This document shows, piece after piece, positions 44,958 to 54,271 of a DNA stretch of 64,000 nucleotides (its first letter is position 1; every line of letters begins with the position of its first letter). The notes below the pieces were generated by a model that was not told the origin of the DNA, made no database searches, and saw only the letters and a list, made by a program, of their open reading frames with translations. Source of the stretch: Halobaculum marinum (GTDB lineage: Archaea > Halobacteriota > Halobacteria > Halobacteriales > Haloferacaceae); assembly GCF_029338555.1 (NCBI RefSeq), contig NZ_CP119991.1, positions 248,001 through 312,000 on the forward strand, read 5' to 3'. Made by a program: the position numbers and the translations under genes.

Positions 44958-45403
44958 CCGCTTCGTCTTGGTGGTCGGCGATGCGACTCGTCGTCGAGGC
45001 AAAGCGCCGCCGCCAGCTCGATGGCACCGCGAACGCACGAGCCAGTGGACCGCACGCGCAAGCCCGTACCGGGGCGAACCGACTCCGAGTACCTCGTTTT
45101 AGTCGACCGACACCCCACCCGCTCTGCCGGCTTTCGCTGAGCAACGGACCACCAAGTCGAAGCCATCTCTGAGCGCGTTCGGAGGAACCGGCCAGTGTCA
45201 CGCCGAATCGTGGCCGTAGCTGAGACCGACTACGAAGCAACAGTCAACTCGGCACTCGGCGAGCGTGCTAGATATTGTCATGATCTACTGTCAGGATCTG
45301 CCGGTGCGAGCCGACTCCGGCGGCGGGCGGGTGGGCAGGAACCGAGAGCGCGGACCCGAGATGGACGACCGGGTCGTTCGGTGGACACACGTGGGATCCG
45401 ACG
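44958..45403. other. Intergenic region without a supported gene
   Basis: About 450 nt between rtcA and the divergent surface-protein gene. A CTAAAAC element at about 45099-45105 (minus strand) may be the rtcA promoter; AGATATTGTCATGATCT at about 45271-45287 may be the plus-strand promoter. Both would give leaders of 100 nt or more. Short open frames here look like noise. Confidence 0.45.
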
Positions 45404-45734
45404 ATGGTGACGGAACCGCGTGAACGACGGGGACGGCGTGAACGGCGTGGACGGCGTAGCGGGCGCTGGGTGGTGCGGCGGGTGTCCATCGTCGTCGTCG
45501 CAGCCCTCGTCGTCACGAGTACGATGGTGGTCGCAAGTGCCGCGGCGACCCAAGGCGACAGCGTCGGTGTCGGCGGTCCAGCGACCTCCGCCGTGCAGGA
45601 GTCCGGATCCTGGGCGTGCTCGGGCCGGCGCCCGACGTCGGGACGGACACGAGTCGCCTCCAGCAGTCGCACCGTGACGCCGCCGAACGAGGGGTCGAGG
45701 AGGGTGCTCAGTTGGCCCAACAGCAGGGAGCGTC

Positions 45735-46475
45735 GGTGACGCAAGCACAGATCCAAGCGGCTACGGACGCCGTCACTGCGCGCGTGGACCGGCACCCGCG
45801 AGCGAGCGCCGAGCAGGTCAGGCGCGCCGCGCGAGGGCGGCACACGGCGCGCTCGTACAGGCCCAGTCCGCGAACGTGACGCAGATTCAGGTGGCGGTCG
45901 CGGGCGCGTTCGACGGCACACTCAGCCAGTCACAGTCGGCGACCGCCACACAGCTTCAGGGTGCGGCGTACGGCGCGGCCCACGGCGCACTCGCGCAGGC
46001 CCAGCGCGTCTCGACGACGCAGGTGCAGTTCGCCGCGGCGGGTGCCGCCGCCGGCGCGGCGAGGGGCGCGGCCAAGCGCGACGTCACCGACGTCTCAAAG
46101 GTGCAGGAAGCCGCCCAGGGTGGTGCGTACGGGGCACTCGAACGACCCGGGGCGTCCGAGAAGGTCCGCGGCGCCGCCCGTGGCGGCGCCGAGGGATCGC
46201 TCGAACAGCGCCAACAGGCGACCGTGAAACAGATCCAGGTGGCGGCGCTCGGCGGTGCGAAGGGCGCCGTCTCGCAGAGCCAGCGCGCGACGGTGACGCA
46301 GGTCCAAGCCGCCGCTCACGGGGGCGCCGCGGGTGCCATCTCGCAGAGTCAGACGGTTAGCATCGAGCAGATCCAGATCGCTGCGGCGGGCGCGGCGGCG
46401 GGCGCGCTCTCACAGAGTCAGTCGGCGAGCGTGACGCAGATCCAGTCGGCGGCGAGGGTGCCTGCGAGGGCGTCC
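45735..46475 (+). repeat. Tandem 69-bp (23-aa) repeats in the surface-protein gene
   Basis: About eleven units with protein pattern (S/T)(V/A)TQ(I/V)Q-x-A-A-x-G-(A/G)-A-x-G-A-(L/V/I)-S-Q-S-Q-x-A. Six are exactly 23 residues, others 22-25. The regular VTQIQ then AAxGAAxGA pattern suggests a solenoid or amyloid-like fibre segment. Not a repeat family I recognise. Confidence 0.8.
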
Positions 46476-46648
46476 TCGGCGAGGTGACACAGGTACAGGT
46501 CGTCAACGTCGTCCAGATCCAAGTGATCGTCCAGGTCGCGGCGGCAGAGACGACGAAGAAGGCGGTGCGGGACAACGAGAAGCGCCCGACGAAGATCGTC
46601 AACGACGGGCGCAAGAAGGGCAAGGACAAATACAAGTCGTCCGGTGAT

Positions 46649-47585
46649 CGCGACCGCGACGGCCTCTCGGACGATCAAGAGCGCCTCATTAGCACTGACC
46701 CGCGCGACGTCGACACCGACGGCGACGACCTCAACGACGGCACCGAGGTGCTCGTCGAGGGGACCGACCCGCTCGACCGGGACACCGACGACGACGGCCT
46801 CGACGACGGCGACGAGGTCGAACTCGGCACCGACCCGACGCGGGCGGACACCGACCGCGACGGTATCGACGACGGCGACGAGGTTGACGACGGGAGCGAC
46901 CCGCTGGACCCCAACGACCCGGACGAGACCGACGCCGACCGCGACGGCCTGACGCTGGCCCAAGAGCGCGCGCTCGGCACCGACCCGGAGGACGAGGACA
47001 CCGACGGCGACGGCCTCGACGATGGCACCGAAGTCGACGCCTACGACTCGAACCCGCTCGCCGTCGACACCGACCGCGACGGCCTCGACGACGGTGAGGA
47101 GGTCGACCTCGGCACCGACCCGACCCTCGCGGACACCGACGGCGACGGCCTCACCGACGCCGCCGAGGTCGAACGCGGCACCGACCCGACAGATCCGGAC
47201 GACCCCGCGCCACCGGACCCCGACGGTGACGGACTCGGGACCGCCCAAGAGGAACTAATCGAGACCGACCCCGAGAACGCCGACACGGACGGCGACGAGT
47301 TGGACGACGGTGACGAGGTGACCGTCTGGTTCACCGACCCGCTCGACCCCGACACGGACGGTGACTCGATCCCGGACGGTGTCGAGGTGCAAGAGGGGTC
47401 CGACCCGCTCGACATCAACGACCCGACACCGATCGACACCGACGGCGACGGCCTCTCCGACGACACGGAGGAGACGCTCGGCACGAACGTGACCGACCCC
47501 GACACCGACCGCGACGGCTTCCTCGACGGGACGGAGGTCGACGACGGGACCGACCCGCTCGACCCGGACGACCCGCCGCGAGTCG
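46649..47585 (+). repeat. Thirteen thrombospondin type 3-like calcium-binding repeats
   Basis: Units of the form D-x-D-x-D-G-(L/I)-x-D-G-x-E followed by LGTDPxxxD. These acidic loops bind Ca2+ and give a stiff, extended segment in known TSP3 proteins. Confidence 0.85.
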
Positions 47586-48849
47586 AGTCGCTCGGGGTCG
47601 CCAGCGCCTGCGAGAACCTCACGGTCACCAACCCGAACAACGTGCCCGTGACGGTGACCGTCGACGGCCCGAACGGCACCGACCAGTTCGGTGTCGCGGC
47701 GGGCGAGACGAGACGACTCGCGCAGGGCCCGGGCGACTACGTGCTGACGGCGAGTACGGGCGACGGGACGGCAGTCCCGCTCGGTACGGAGAACGAGTCC
47801 GAGGTCGCCGTGACGGTCGAGTCGTGTCCGACGGTCAGCGAGAGCCTCACGGCGGTCGTGGGCGAGGACAACGTCTCCGTGACGAACCCGAACGACGCGC
47901 CAGTCGTCGTGGCCGCGACCAACGAGACCGGCGTCGTCCAGAACGAGACCGTAGCGGCGGGCGACACGACGACGCTCCAGTTCGCCCCCGGCACCTACAC
48001 GCTCACGGCACAGACCGACGCTGGTGATCCGGTTCCGATCAACGGCGAGCCGTCGCTGTCCGTCTCCGTCGCGGCACCGGTCGGACAGGCGTCGCTCACC
48101 GCGACTGTGGACAACGCCACGCTGACGGTGTCGAACCCGTCGACGGCGAACGCGACGGTGAGCCTCGCCAACGAGTCAGGCGTACTCGAATCGTTCGAGG
48201 TGGCCGCGGGCGGAACTGCGACACGAGACGCTCTGGTGCCCGGCAACTACACGCTGACCGCGACCGGCGAGGGGGGCGAGACGGCGCTCATCGACGGTGC
48301 GGAGTCCGTCTCGTTCACCGTCGAGGCCCCCGAGTCGCCCACGACGGCGGAGTTGGCGTCGCTCGTCGGGACCGTCGAGGGTCAGTCGCTGCTGGTCGAG
48401 AACCCCAATTCGGTCGACGTGACGGTCGAGGCGACCAACGAGACGGGAGCCTCCCGTGTGCTGACCGTGCCGGCAACGTCGACCGAGTCGCTGGTCGACC
48501 TCGAACCGGGCGACTGGAATGCGACGGCGACGACGGAGAACGGGCAACCCGTCCCGATCAACGACAGCGACGTGTACGCGTTCACCGTCGAGCCCCCCGA
48601 GCCACCGCTGACGTCGCTCCTCGTCGTCGTCGACACCGCCGAGTTCAGCGTGGAGAACCCCAACCCGGTCGGCGTCTCGGTGACCGTGACCAACGACTCT
48701 GGACCAGTCGTGCTCGCGGCAGTGGGTCCCGACGAGAACGTCACCGTCGACGGCCTCACACCGGGCAACTACAGCCTGAACGCGACGACCGACGACGGAC
48801 GGGATGTCGCGCTCAACGGCAACGACACGCTCGTGATTACCCTCGAAGC

Positions 48850-49260
48850 GGCCGCCACATCGACGGCCACGTCGACCACGACGCCCACGGCAACCCCGAC
48901 AGGTACCCCAACGGGCACCGCTTCTCCGACGGCCACCGCGACTCCGACAGCCACAACCACTCCGACGGCCACCGCTACTGCCACGACGACGCCGACACCA
49001 ACGCCCACGGCCACCGTGACGCCGACGGCGACCCCGACGCAAACGCCGACCGCAACCCTGCCACCCACCGCGACTCAAACTGCAACGGCTACCCAGCCGC
49101 CCACGACCACGGCGACGCCGGCACCGTTCGTGATCCCGCCAGCCAGGCCGGGGTCACCCACGGCGACGCCGACGGGGCCGACGACCACCGCGTTCCCGAC
49201 CGTGACGGCGACCGCCTCCCCGACGTCCACGGCGGACGTGACTCAGATGACGTTCACGAC
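48850..49260 (+). repeat. Thr/Pro-rich low-complexity stalk coding region
   Basis: Codes for tandem TATPT- and TPTATA-type repeats, typically heavily O-glycosylated in haloarchaeal surface proteins; places the repeat domains away from the membrane. Confidence 0.75.
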
Positions 49261-49475
49261 AACCACTCCTAACGTCACCGCGACCGGGAACAGGTCACTC
49301 ACACCGGTCGCGTCGCTCGCTGCGCCAGTCGACGACGGAGGGCGGCTGTTCGTCTGGGGGGCGAACCTCTCGCTGATCGGGCTGTTGGGGCTGCTACTGG
49401 TTCGAACCCATCACCGGTAGCGCCTCCGAACGAGGGTCGACGCCGTCCAGCGACCCGCCGACGGTCGGCGAGCGG

Positions 49476-50273
49476 TCACCCGACGACGGCACCGACGTAC
49501 AACACCGCGACCAGGAAGATCCAAACGCCGTCGACGAAGTGCCAGTACAGCGAAACCGTCCGGACGGCGGTGTCGTTCCCCTCGGAGTACGCGCCGCGAA
49601 GCGACCGCACGAACACGAGTGCGAGCATGACGACGCCCAGCGTCACGTGCAACCCGTGCAGTCCAGTCAGTCCGTAGAAGGCGCTCGCGAACACGCCGTC
49701 AGAGAGCGTGAACGACTCCGCGGTGACGAACTCGAAGTACTCGTACGCCTGTCCCGCGACGAAGACGGCCCCGAGAGCTACCGTCGTTCCCAACAGCCCG
49801 AGGAACCGGCTACGGTTCCCGGACTCCAGCGCGTCGTGCGCGAAGTGGACCGTCACACTGCTCGCGACGAGGACGACCGTGTTCACGAGCACGAGCGACC
49901 CGAGCAACGGGGGCAACTCCGACGGCGGCCACGTCCCCGAGCGGACGAACGCGTAGTAGACGAACCCCGCGGCGAACGTCGCCAGGTCCGAGAGGAGAAA
50001 CAGCCACATCCCGCCGACGTACAACTGCGAGCGACTCCCCGCCTCGCCGGCGAAGAACGCCTCCCGTGCCCACCCGGCGAGACCGCCCACGACCACGACG
50101 ACGCCGATACCGGCGACGACCAGTAGCGGCGTCCGGGGAAGCGCGTCACCCACGGCCATCGCACCGCCGGCGCCGAGATACAGCGCCGCCGCGCCGACCG
50201 CTGCGACGATGGGCCACCTGCTCGTGTGCTCCGCCGCGTCGTGGTCCGCGGCGGCGGCGTCGGTCCCGTCCAT
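49476..50273 (-). CDS. coxC: Cytochrome c oxidase subunit III-like protein
   Basis: 265 aa with seven predicted membrane segments and subunit III motifs (MWLFLLSDLATFAAGF, and the C-terminal LYWHFVDGVWIFLVAVLY, where the His-Phe-Val-Asp block is diagnostic). Stabilises heme-copper oxidases and may guide O2. It stands alone, about 21 kb from coxBA, with its own TATA-like CCTATTTGGG about 30 nt upstream, so it could serve the oxidase at 25-28 kb or another one outside the window. Confidence 0.93.
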   Translation of the reverse strand: MDGTDAAAADHDAAEHTSRWPIVAAVGAAALYLGAGGAMAVGDALPRTPLLVVAGIGVVVVVGGLAGWAREAFFAGEAGSRSQLYVGGMWLFLLSDLATFAAGFVYYAFVRSGTWPPSELPPLLGSLVLVNTVVLVASSVTVHFAHDALESGNRSRFLGLLGTTVALGAVFVAGQAYEYFEFVTAESFTLSDGVFASAFYGLTGLHGLHVTLGVVMLALVFVRSLRGAYSEGNDTAVRTVSLYWHFVDGVWIFLVAVLYVGAVVG

Positions 50274-50430
50274 ACGTTCGTGTCACGGCGCTGTCCCAAA
50301 TAGGCACCGCGGGGTCCAGCGTCGCTGTCGCGGTCCCACACCGACGGGAGACGCCGCGTCGCAGTCGCGCTGTACGCGCTCGCGGGCAGTCACCAGACCA
50401 CGGTGTGCGGCGCTGTCCCCCGAACACCCA

Positions 50431-50452
50431 CCCCCGGGGTCGTCCGCAATTC
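50431..50452 (+). repeat. 22-bp direct repeat, copy A1
   Basis: CCCCCGGGGT followed by CGTCCGCAATTC. Identical to copy B2 (63857-63878) over all 22 bases; same orientation as the other three copies. Confidence 0.7.
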
Positions 50453-50561
50453 GTGTCTGCGCCTGGATCTGTGTCGTCGGGTCGCTCGTCTCTCGTCGAC
50501 AGTCGGTCAGCCACACACGTTCCGAGCGGCGGCGAGTGGAGCGGCGACGGGAGCGATCGAC

Positions 50562-50588
50562 ATACCCCACTTCTAGAACGTGGGATAT
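50562..50588. repeat. Hairpin of module A
   Basis: Stem ATACCCCAC / GTGGGATAT (8 of 9 pairs) with a 9-nt loop ending in GAAC. Matches the hairpin of module B in stem, loop length and the GAAC. Confidence 0.65.
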
Positions 50589-50647
50589 CGATCCACCGTA
50601 CTCGAGTGATAGGTCGTTCCACTCAGGGAGCGATATTCGGCAGAACA

Positions 50648-50669
50648 CCCCCGGTGTCGTCCGCAATTC
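50648..50669 (+). repeat. 22-bp direct repeat, copy A2
   Basis: Differs from A1 only by GTGT in place of GGGT. It begins 59 nt after the module A hairpin. Confidence 0.7.
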
Positions 50670-50756
50670 GCTGTTCCGCGTTCGGGGAGGTCCGGTCAGT
50701 CGACAACGGTAGAGAATCGCGGCCTCCGAGCGCAAATCCCGGGATCAGCTGACGGC

Positions 50757-51839
50757 CTACGAGGGCACCGACGACGACGATGCAGGTCGGTCGTCGGTCC
50801 ACTCCAAGACCGTCGCCGCCCACGTGTAGCCGGTGCCGGCGGCCAGGAACAGCACGACGTCACCGGCGGCGACTCGGTCGCGGTCGAGCCCCTCACAGAG
50901 CGCGAGCACCTGGTCGGCGCTCTGGACGTGGCCGTAGTCGTCGAGGTAGTAGCTCTCCGACTGATCGACTCCCAGCTCGGCACAGAGGTACTCGTGGAAG
51001 GAGCGCTTCATGTGCGTGAGCGCGAGGAAGTCCACGTCGCCGCGCTCGTACCCCGACGCGGCGAGCGCGTCGTCGGCGACGCCGAGGAACGCCGGCGCGG
51101 ACACGTCGGCGAGGCGCTCCTTCATGTCGTTGGGGTCGGGGACAGTGAGCGAGTGGGCGCCCGCCTCCACCGTGTCGTGGGTGGGTGGGTCTCGTGATCC
51201 GCCGGCGGGCATCACCACGTCGCGCGAGAAACTCCCGTCCGTGACCGCCGCCGACTCGCGGACGACGGCGCTCGTCCGCTCGGTCGCGGGGTCGGCCTCC
51301 AGCACGGTCGCCGACGCGCCGGATCCGAAGTTGAACATGAAACTGGCGTCGTCGTCCTCGTAGTCGACGAGGTCCTCCTCACGGCTCGCGGTGACGAGCA
51401 GCGCGCGGTCGATATCGCCGACGCGGAGTTGGGCGGCGGTGTGACGGATCGCAATCGGCGCTCCAGCACACAGCGTGTACGACTCGTGGGCGTACGCCCC
51501 GTCGGCGCCGAGCCGTTCGCAGACGTCCGCCGCCGCCGACCACACGACGTGGTCCTTGTACTCGCTCCCGTGGAACAGGACAAGGTCTAGGGCCGACGCC
51601 TCGATTCTGGCGTCGGCGAGCGCTTCGCGCCCAGCCGCGACGCACATGTCGCTGACGTGGTCGTCGTCCGGCGGGCAGACGCGCTTCTCGCGCATCCCCA
51701 TCTTCTCGACGACGACCGACTCCGGAATGCCACTGGTGTCGGCTATCTCGGCGCCGGTCAGTACTTCGTCGGGGACGTACGTCCCGAGCCCGGTCAGGCC
51801 GACGGGGCGGTCAGTCGCCGCGTCGCCGCCGTCACTCAT
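50757..51839 (-). CDS. 3-oxoacyl-ACP synthase III (FabH)-like condensing enzyme
   Basis: 360 aa, thiolase-fold KAS III-type protein. Catalytic Cys124 in YTLCAGAP and His276 in ALTHMK are present. Where FabH has its catalytic Asn (GN[ST]), this protein has YGHVQSAD with His304, so the triad would be Cys-His-His. Haloarchaea do not make fatty-acid membrane lipids by the bacterial route, so an acyl-CoA condensation or thioester reaction outside FASII is more likely. It overlaps the end of livM by 8 nt, making it the last gene of the branched-chain amino-acid transporter operon, which hints at a substrate derived from Leu, Ile or Val. Confidence 0.82.
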   Translation of the reverse strand: MSDGGDAATDRPVGLTGLGTYVPDEVLTGAEIADTSGIPESVVVEKMGMREKRVCPPDDDHVSDMCVAAGREALADARIEASALDLVLFHGSEYKDHVVWSAAADVCERLGADGAYAHESYTLCAGAPIAIRHTAAQLRVGDIDRALLVTASREEDLVDYEDDDASFMFNFGSGASATVLEADPATERTSAVVRESAAVTDGSFSRDVVMPAGGSRDPPTHDTVEAGAHSLTVPDPNDMKERLADVSAPAFLGVADDALAASGYERGDVDFLALTHMKRSFHEYLCAELGVDQSESYYLDDYGHVQSADQVLALCEGLDRDRVAAGDVVLFLAAGTGYTWAATVLEWTDDRPASSSSVPS

Positions 51840-53031
51840 CGAACCACCGACGAATGCGGGTGGGGACGGCCTTCGCGAGCGTCCCGCCCATCCGGTCGCG
51901 CGCGGTTCCGAGCAGGCCGTTCGGCACGTACAGCACGAACAGGACGAACAACAGCCCGACGTACAGCGCGGCGTGGCCGTTGAGGAACGTGTTGATCGCC
52001 TCGGCGACCGTGAGGCCATTGTACAGTTCCGTCGCGAGGGTTCCCTCGCCCACGTTCGCCCGGAGGTACGGGAGGAGACCGCCGCCGCCGCCCTCCTTCG
52101 AGAGGAACTCCCGCACGCCCTCGTCGAACAGCGTGCCGTACAGCGGTCCGGCGAGCGTGCCGAACCCGCCGATGATCGACACCAGCAGTGCGTCGCCGGC
52201 GACGAGGAAGTAGAAGCCGTTCTCTGGCGTCACCGACCGACGGAAGCCGACGAACAGCGCGCCGGCGATCCCGGCGAAGAAGCCGGAGATGACGAACGCC
52301 GACAGCTTGTACACGTACGTGTTATAGCCGATGGCGCGGGCGCGCTCCTCGTTCTCCCGGATCGCGATCAGCGTGCGGCCGAACGGCGAGTGGACGATCC
52401 GCTGGAGCAGGAAGTAGCACACGAGGACGACGGCCCCGATGGCGTAGAACGACACCTCCGTCGGCGACAGGTCGATGAAGCCGAGCAGCCCCTCGATGGA
52501 GTCGCCCGTCAACTGCCCGATGGCGACGTTGAGCGCGTCGACGCCGGGGACGCCGATCTCGAACCCCTCGGTCGTCCCGGTCACGGCGACGCCGTCCCGC
52601 GGCGCCGAGGAGACGAAGTCCCAGTCGCGGACGAACACGTACAGGACCTGCGAGAAACCGAGCGTGATCATCGCGAAGTACACACCCGACAGCCGGAACG
52701 AGACGGTCCCGATGGCGAGCGCGACGACCGCGGCCGCGACCCCAGCCAACACGAGCAGGAGCATGAACGGCGTCTCCGGCCCCACCAGCGGGAGCGTGTC
52801 GTTGGCCGCGAGCGCGACGAGGTATGCGCCGGTTCCGTAGAACGCCGCGTGGCCGAACGACAGGTAGCCCGTGTAGCCGCTGATGAAGTCGAACGACATC
52901 GCGAACAGCGCGAAGAACAACACGACGACAAGCGTCTCGATCCGCGGCAACAGCGCCGTGACCTCGGCGGACAGCCCCGAGTTCACGAGCAGAGTGTACA
53001 CGCCGGGGTAGGCGGCGAACGCGAGCACCAC
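51832..53031 (-). CDS. livM: Branched-chain amino-acid ABC transporter permease LivM
   Basis: 399 aa from GTG 53031, eight to ten membrane segments, with LivM motifs (SFDFISGYTGYLSFGHAAFY, VSIIGGFGTLAGPLYG). The true protein is probably longer: the frame stays open for 66 more codons up to the livH stop, with acidic composition and a conserved-looking WYRQYAEDHLVHLL that completes the first helix, yet contains no ATG, GTG or TTG. The only overlap-type start is an ATT at 53229. Forms the pore with LivH. Confidence 0.9.
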   Translation of the reverse strand: MVLAFAAYPGVYTLLVNSGLSAEVTALLPRIETLVVVLFFALFAMSFDFISGYTGYLSFGHAAFYGTGAYLVALAANDTLPLVGPETPFMLLLVLAGVAAAVVALAIGTVSFRLSGVYFAMITLGFSQVLYVFVRDWDFVSSAPRDGVAVTGTTEGFEIGVPGVDALNVAIGQLTGDSIEGLLGFIDLSPTEVSFYAIGAVVLVCYFLLQRIVHSPFGRTLIAIRENEERARAIGYNTYVYKLSAFVISGFFAGIAGALFVGFRRSVTPENGFYFLVAGDALLVSIIGGFGTLAGPLYGTLFDEGVREFLSKEGGGGGLLPYLRANVGEGTLATELYNGLTVAEAINTFLNGHAALYVGLLFVLFVLYVPNGLLGTARDRMGGTLAKAVPTRIRRWFDE

Positions 53032-53224
53032 GAGCAGGTGGACGAGGTGGTCCTCGGCGTACTGCCGGTACCACGCCGTCTCGGTGGCAGTTGCGTGCTC
53101 GTGTGCTCGCCGTGTCTCGGTCGACGCCGCGACCGACTCGCCGCCGTCGGTCTCCTCGGTGGTTGCCCCGGGCGCGTCAGCGTCGCCGCCGGCCGCGTCA
53201 GTCGGGTCGGCAGGGTCGGGGTCG

Positions 53225-54271
53225 CTAATGGCCCCCCACCTCCGAGACGCCGTACAGGCCCTGCGGCTTCACGATCAGCGTGATGACGAGCACGAGGAAC
53301 ACGACCATCTCCGGCAGGCCGGTGAAGTCGATGACGTTCTGGAACCACCACGTCATTGTGGAGTCGACCAGGCCGACCACCAGCGCCGCGACGACGGTGC
53401 CCCGGAACGTGCCGAGGCCGCCGACGATGACGACGACGAACGCCGGGAGCAGCGTCTCGGCCCCGAGCGGGACGGACGCGCCCCACGCCGGGTCCCACGC
53501 GAGCAGGACGCCCGCGGCGCCGGCGATGCCGGTGCCGAGCGCGAAGACGACGGTGAACACGCGGTTCACGTCGACGCCGAGCGCCGACAGCATCTCGCTG
53601 TCCTCGCCGCCGGCGCGTACGTACAGGCCGTAGCGCGTCCGCGTGAGGAACAGGAACACGCCGACGACCGTCGCGACGCCGAACAGGATCTGGAACAGTT
53701 CCAGCCCGCTCGCGGAGACGCCGGCGACGCCGACCGAGTCCGCGAGGAATGTCGGTTTCGTGCCGAGCACGTCCTGCCAGACGGTGGTGGGCTGGAGCCC
53801 GTAGAACAGTACGACGATGCGTGCGAGTTCGTCAAGCACCAGCGTCACGCCGAACGTCAGGAGGATCTGGTACAGCGGCGGCCGGTCGTAGATGGGGCGA
53901 ACGAGCCCGACTTCGAGGACACCGCCGAGCGCGGCGAGCGCGCCGAAGGCCACGACGACGGCGAGGCCGAACGCGAGCAGTCGAGCGGCGGCGCCGCTCG
54001 ACTGTGCCACCGTCACGACGAGCACGAGGCCGCCGAGGTAGGCACCGAGCATCGTGAGCGAGCCGTGCGCGAAGTTGAGGACGCCCATCAGGCCGAACAC
54101 GAGCGTCAACCCGGCGGCGATCATCACGTAGAGGCTCGCCTCCGCCAGACCACGGACGATCACCTCGCCGAGCGTGGCGGGAGAGAGGAACTCGACGAGC
54201 GCGTCGACGAGTTGCAGCGGGAGCGCCGAGAACGCCGGCAGCGCCGACAGGAGCGGAACGACGGTGCTCAT
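53225..54271 (-). CDS. livH: Branched-chain amino-acid ABC transporter permease LivH
   Basis: 348 aa, about eight membrane segments, LivH motifs (YVMIAAGLTLVFGLMGVLNF, and the C-terminal VIVGGLGTFRGTVVAALVVG). The start ATG overlaps the livF stop (ATGA). The sequence also stays open upstream in this frame through the out-of-frame end of livF, but that is an effect of the livF frame breaks, not a fusion. Confidence 0.92.
   Translation of the reverse strand: MSTVVPLLSALPAFSALPLQLVDALVEFLSPATLGEVIVRGLAEASLYVMIAAGLTLVFGLMGVLNFAHGSLTMLGAYLGGLVLVVTVAQSSGAAARLLAFGLAVVVAFGALAALGGVLEVGLVRPIYDRPPLYQILLTFGVTLVLDELARIVVLFYGLQPTTVWQDVLGTKPTFLADSVGVAGVSASGLELFQILFGVATVVGVFLFLTRTRYGLYVRAGGEDSEMLSALGVDVNRVFTVVFALGTGIAGAAGVLLAWDPAWGASVPLGAETLLPAFVVVIVGGLGTFRGTVVAALVVGLVDSTMTWWFQNVIDFTGLPEMVVFLVLVITLIVKPQGLYGVSEVGGH

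Larger units (their letters stand above)
45404..49420 (+). pseudogene. Giant repeat-built surface protein, broken by three single-base frameshifts
   Basis: Read through, about 1339 aa. Signal peptide (residues about 25-47), about eleven 23-residue Ala/Gln repeats (about 110-360), thirteen thrombospondin type 3-like [10 protein letters not shown] Ca2+ repeats (about 416-728), five about 80-residue beta-sandwich repeats beginning (E/V)NPN (about 733-1153), a Thr/Pro-rich stalk (about 1150-1287) and a C-terminal membrane anchor with positive tail ([12 protein letters not shown]). This is the layout of a surface adhesin or S-layer-associated stalk protein. Frame is lost at GGG runs near 45612-45614, 45835-45837 and 46456-46458; one extra G at each restores one frame and the repeat pattern. 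Confidence 0.75.
50274..50756. other. Intergenic region with repeat-hairpin-repeat module A
   Basis: No gene is supported. Besides the coxC promoter it contains two direct copies of a 22-bp repeat flanking a hairpin, an arrangement found again at 63.7-63.9 kb. Confidence 0.6.

Noticed and set aside
50431-50669. CRISPR array
   Set aside because: Only two direct repeats per locus, unequal spacers, an internal hairpin, and no cas genes.
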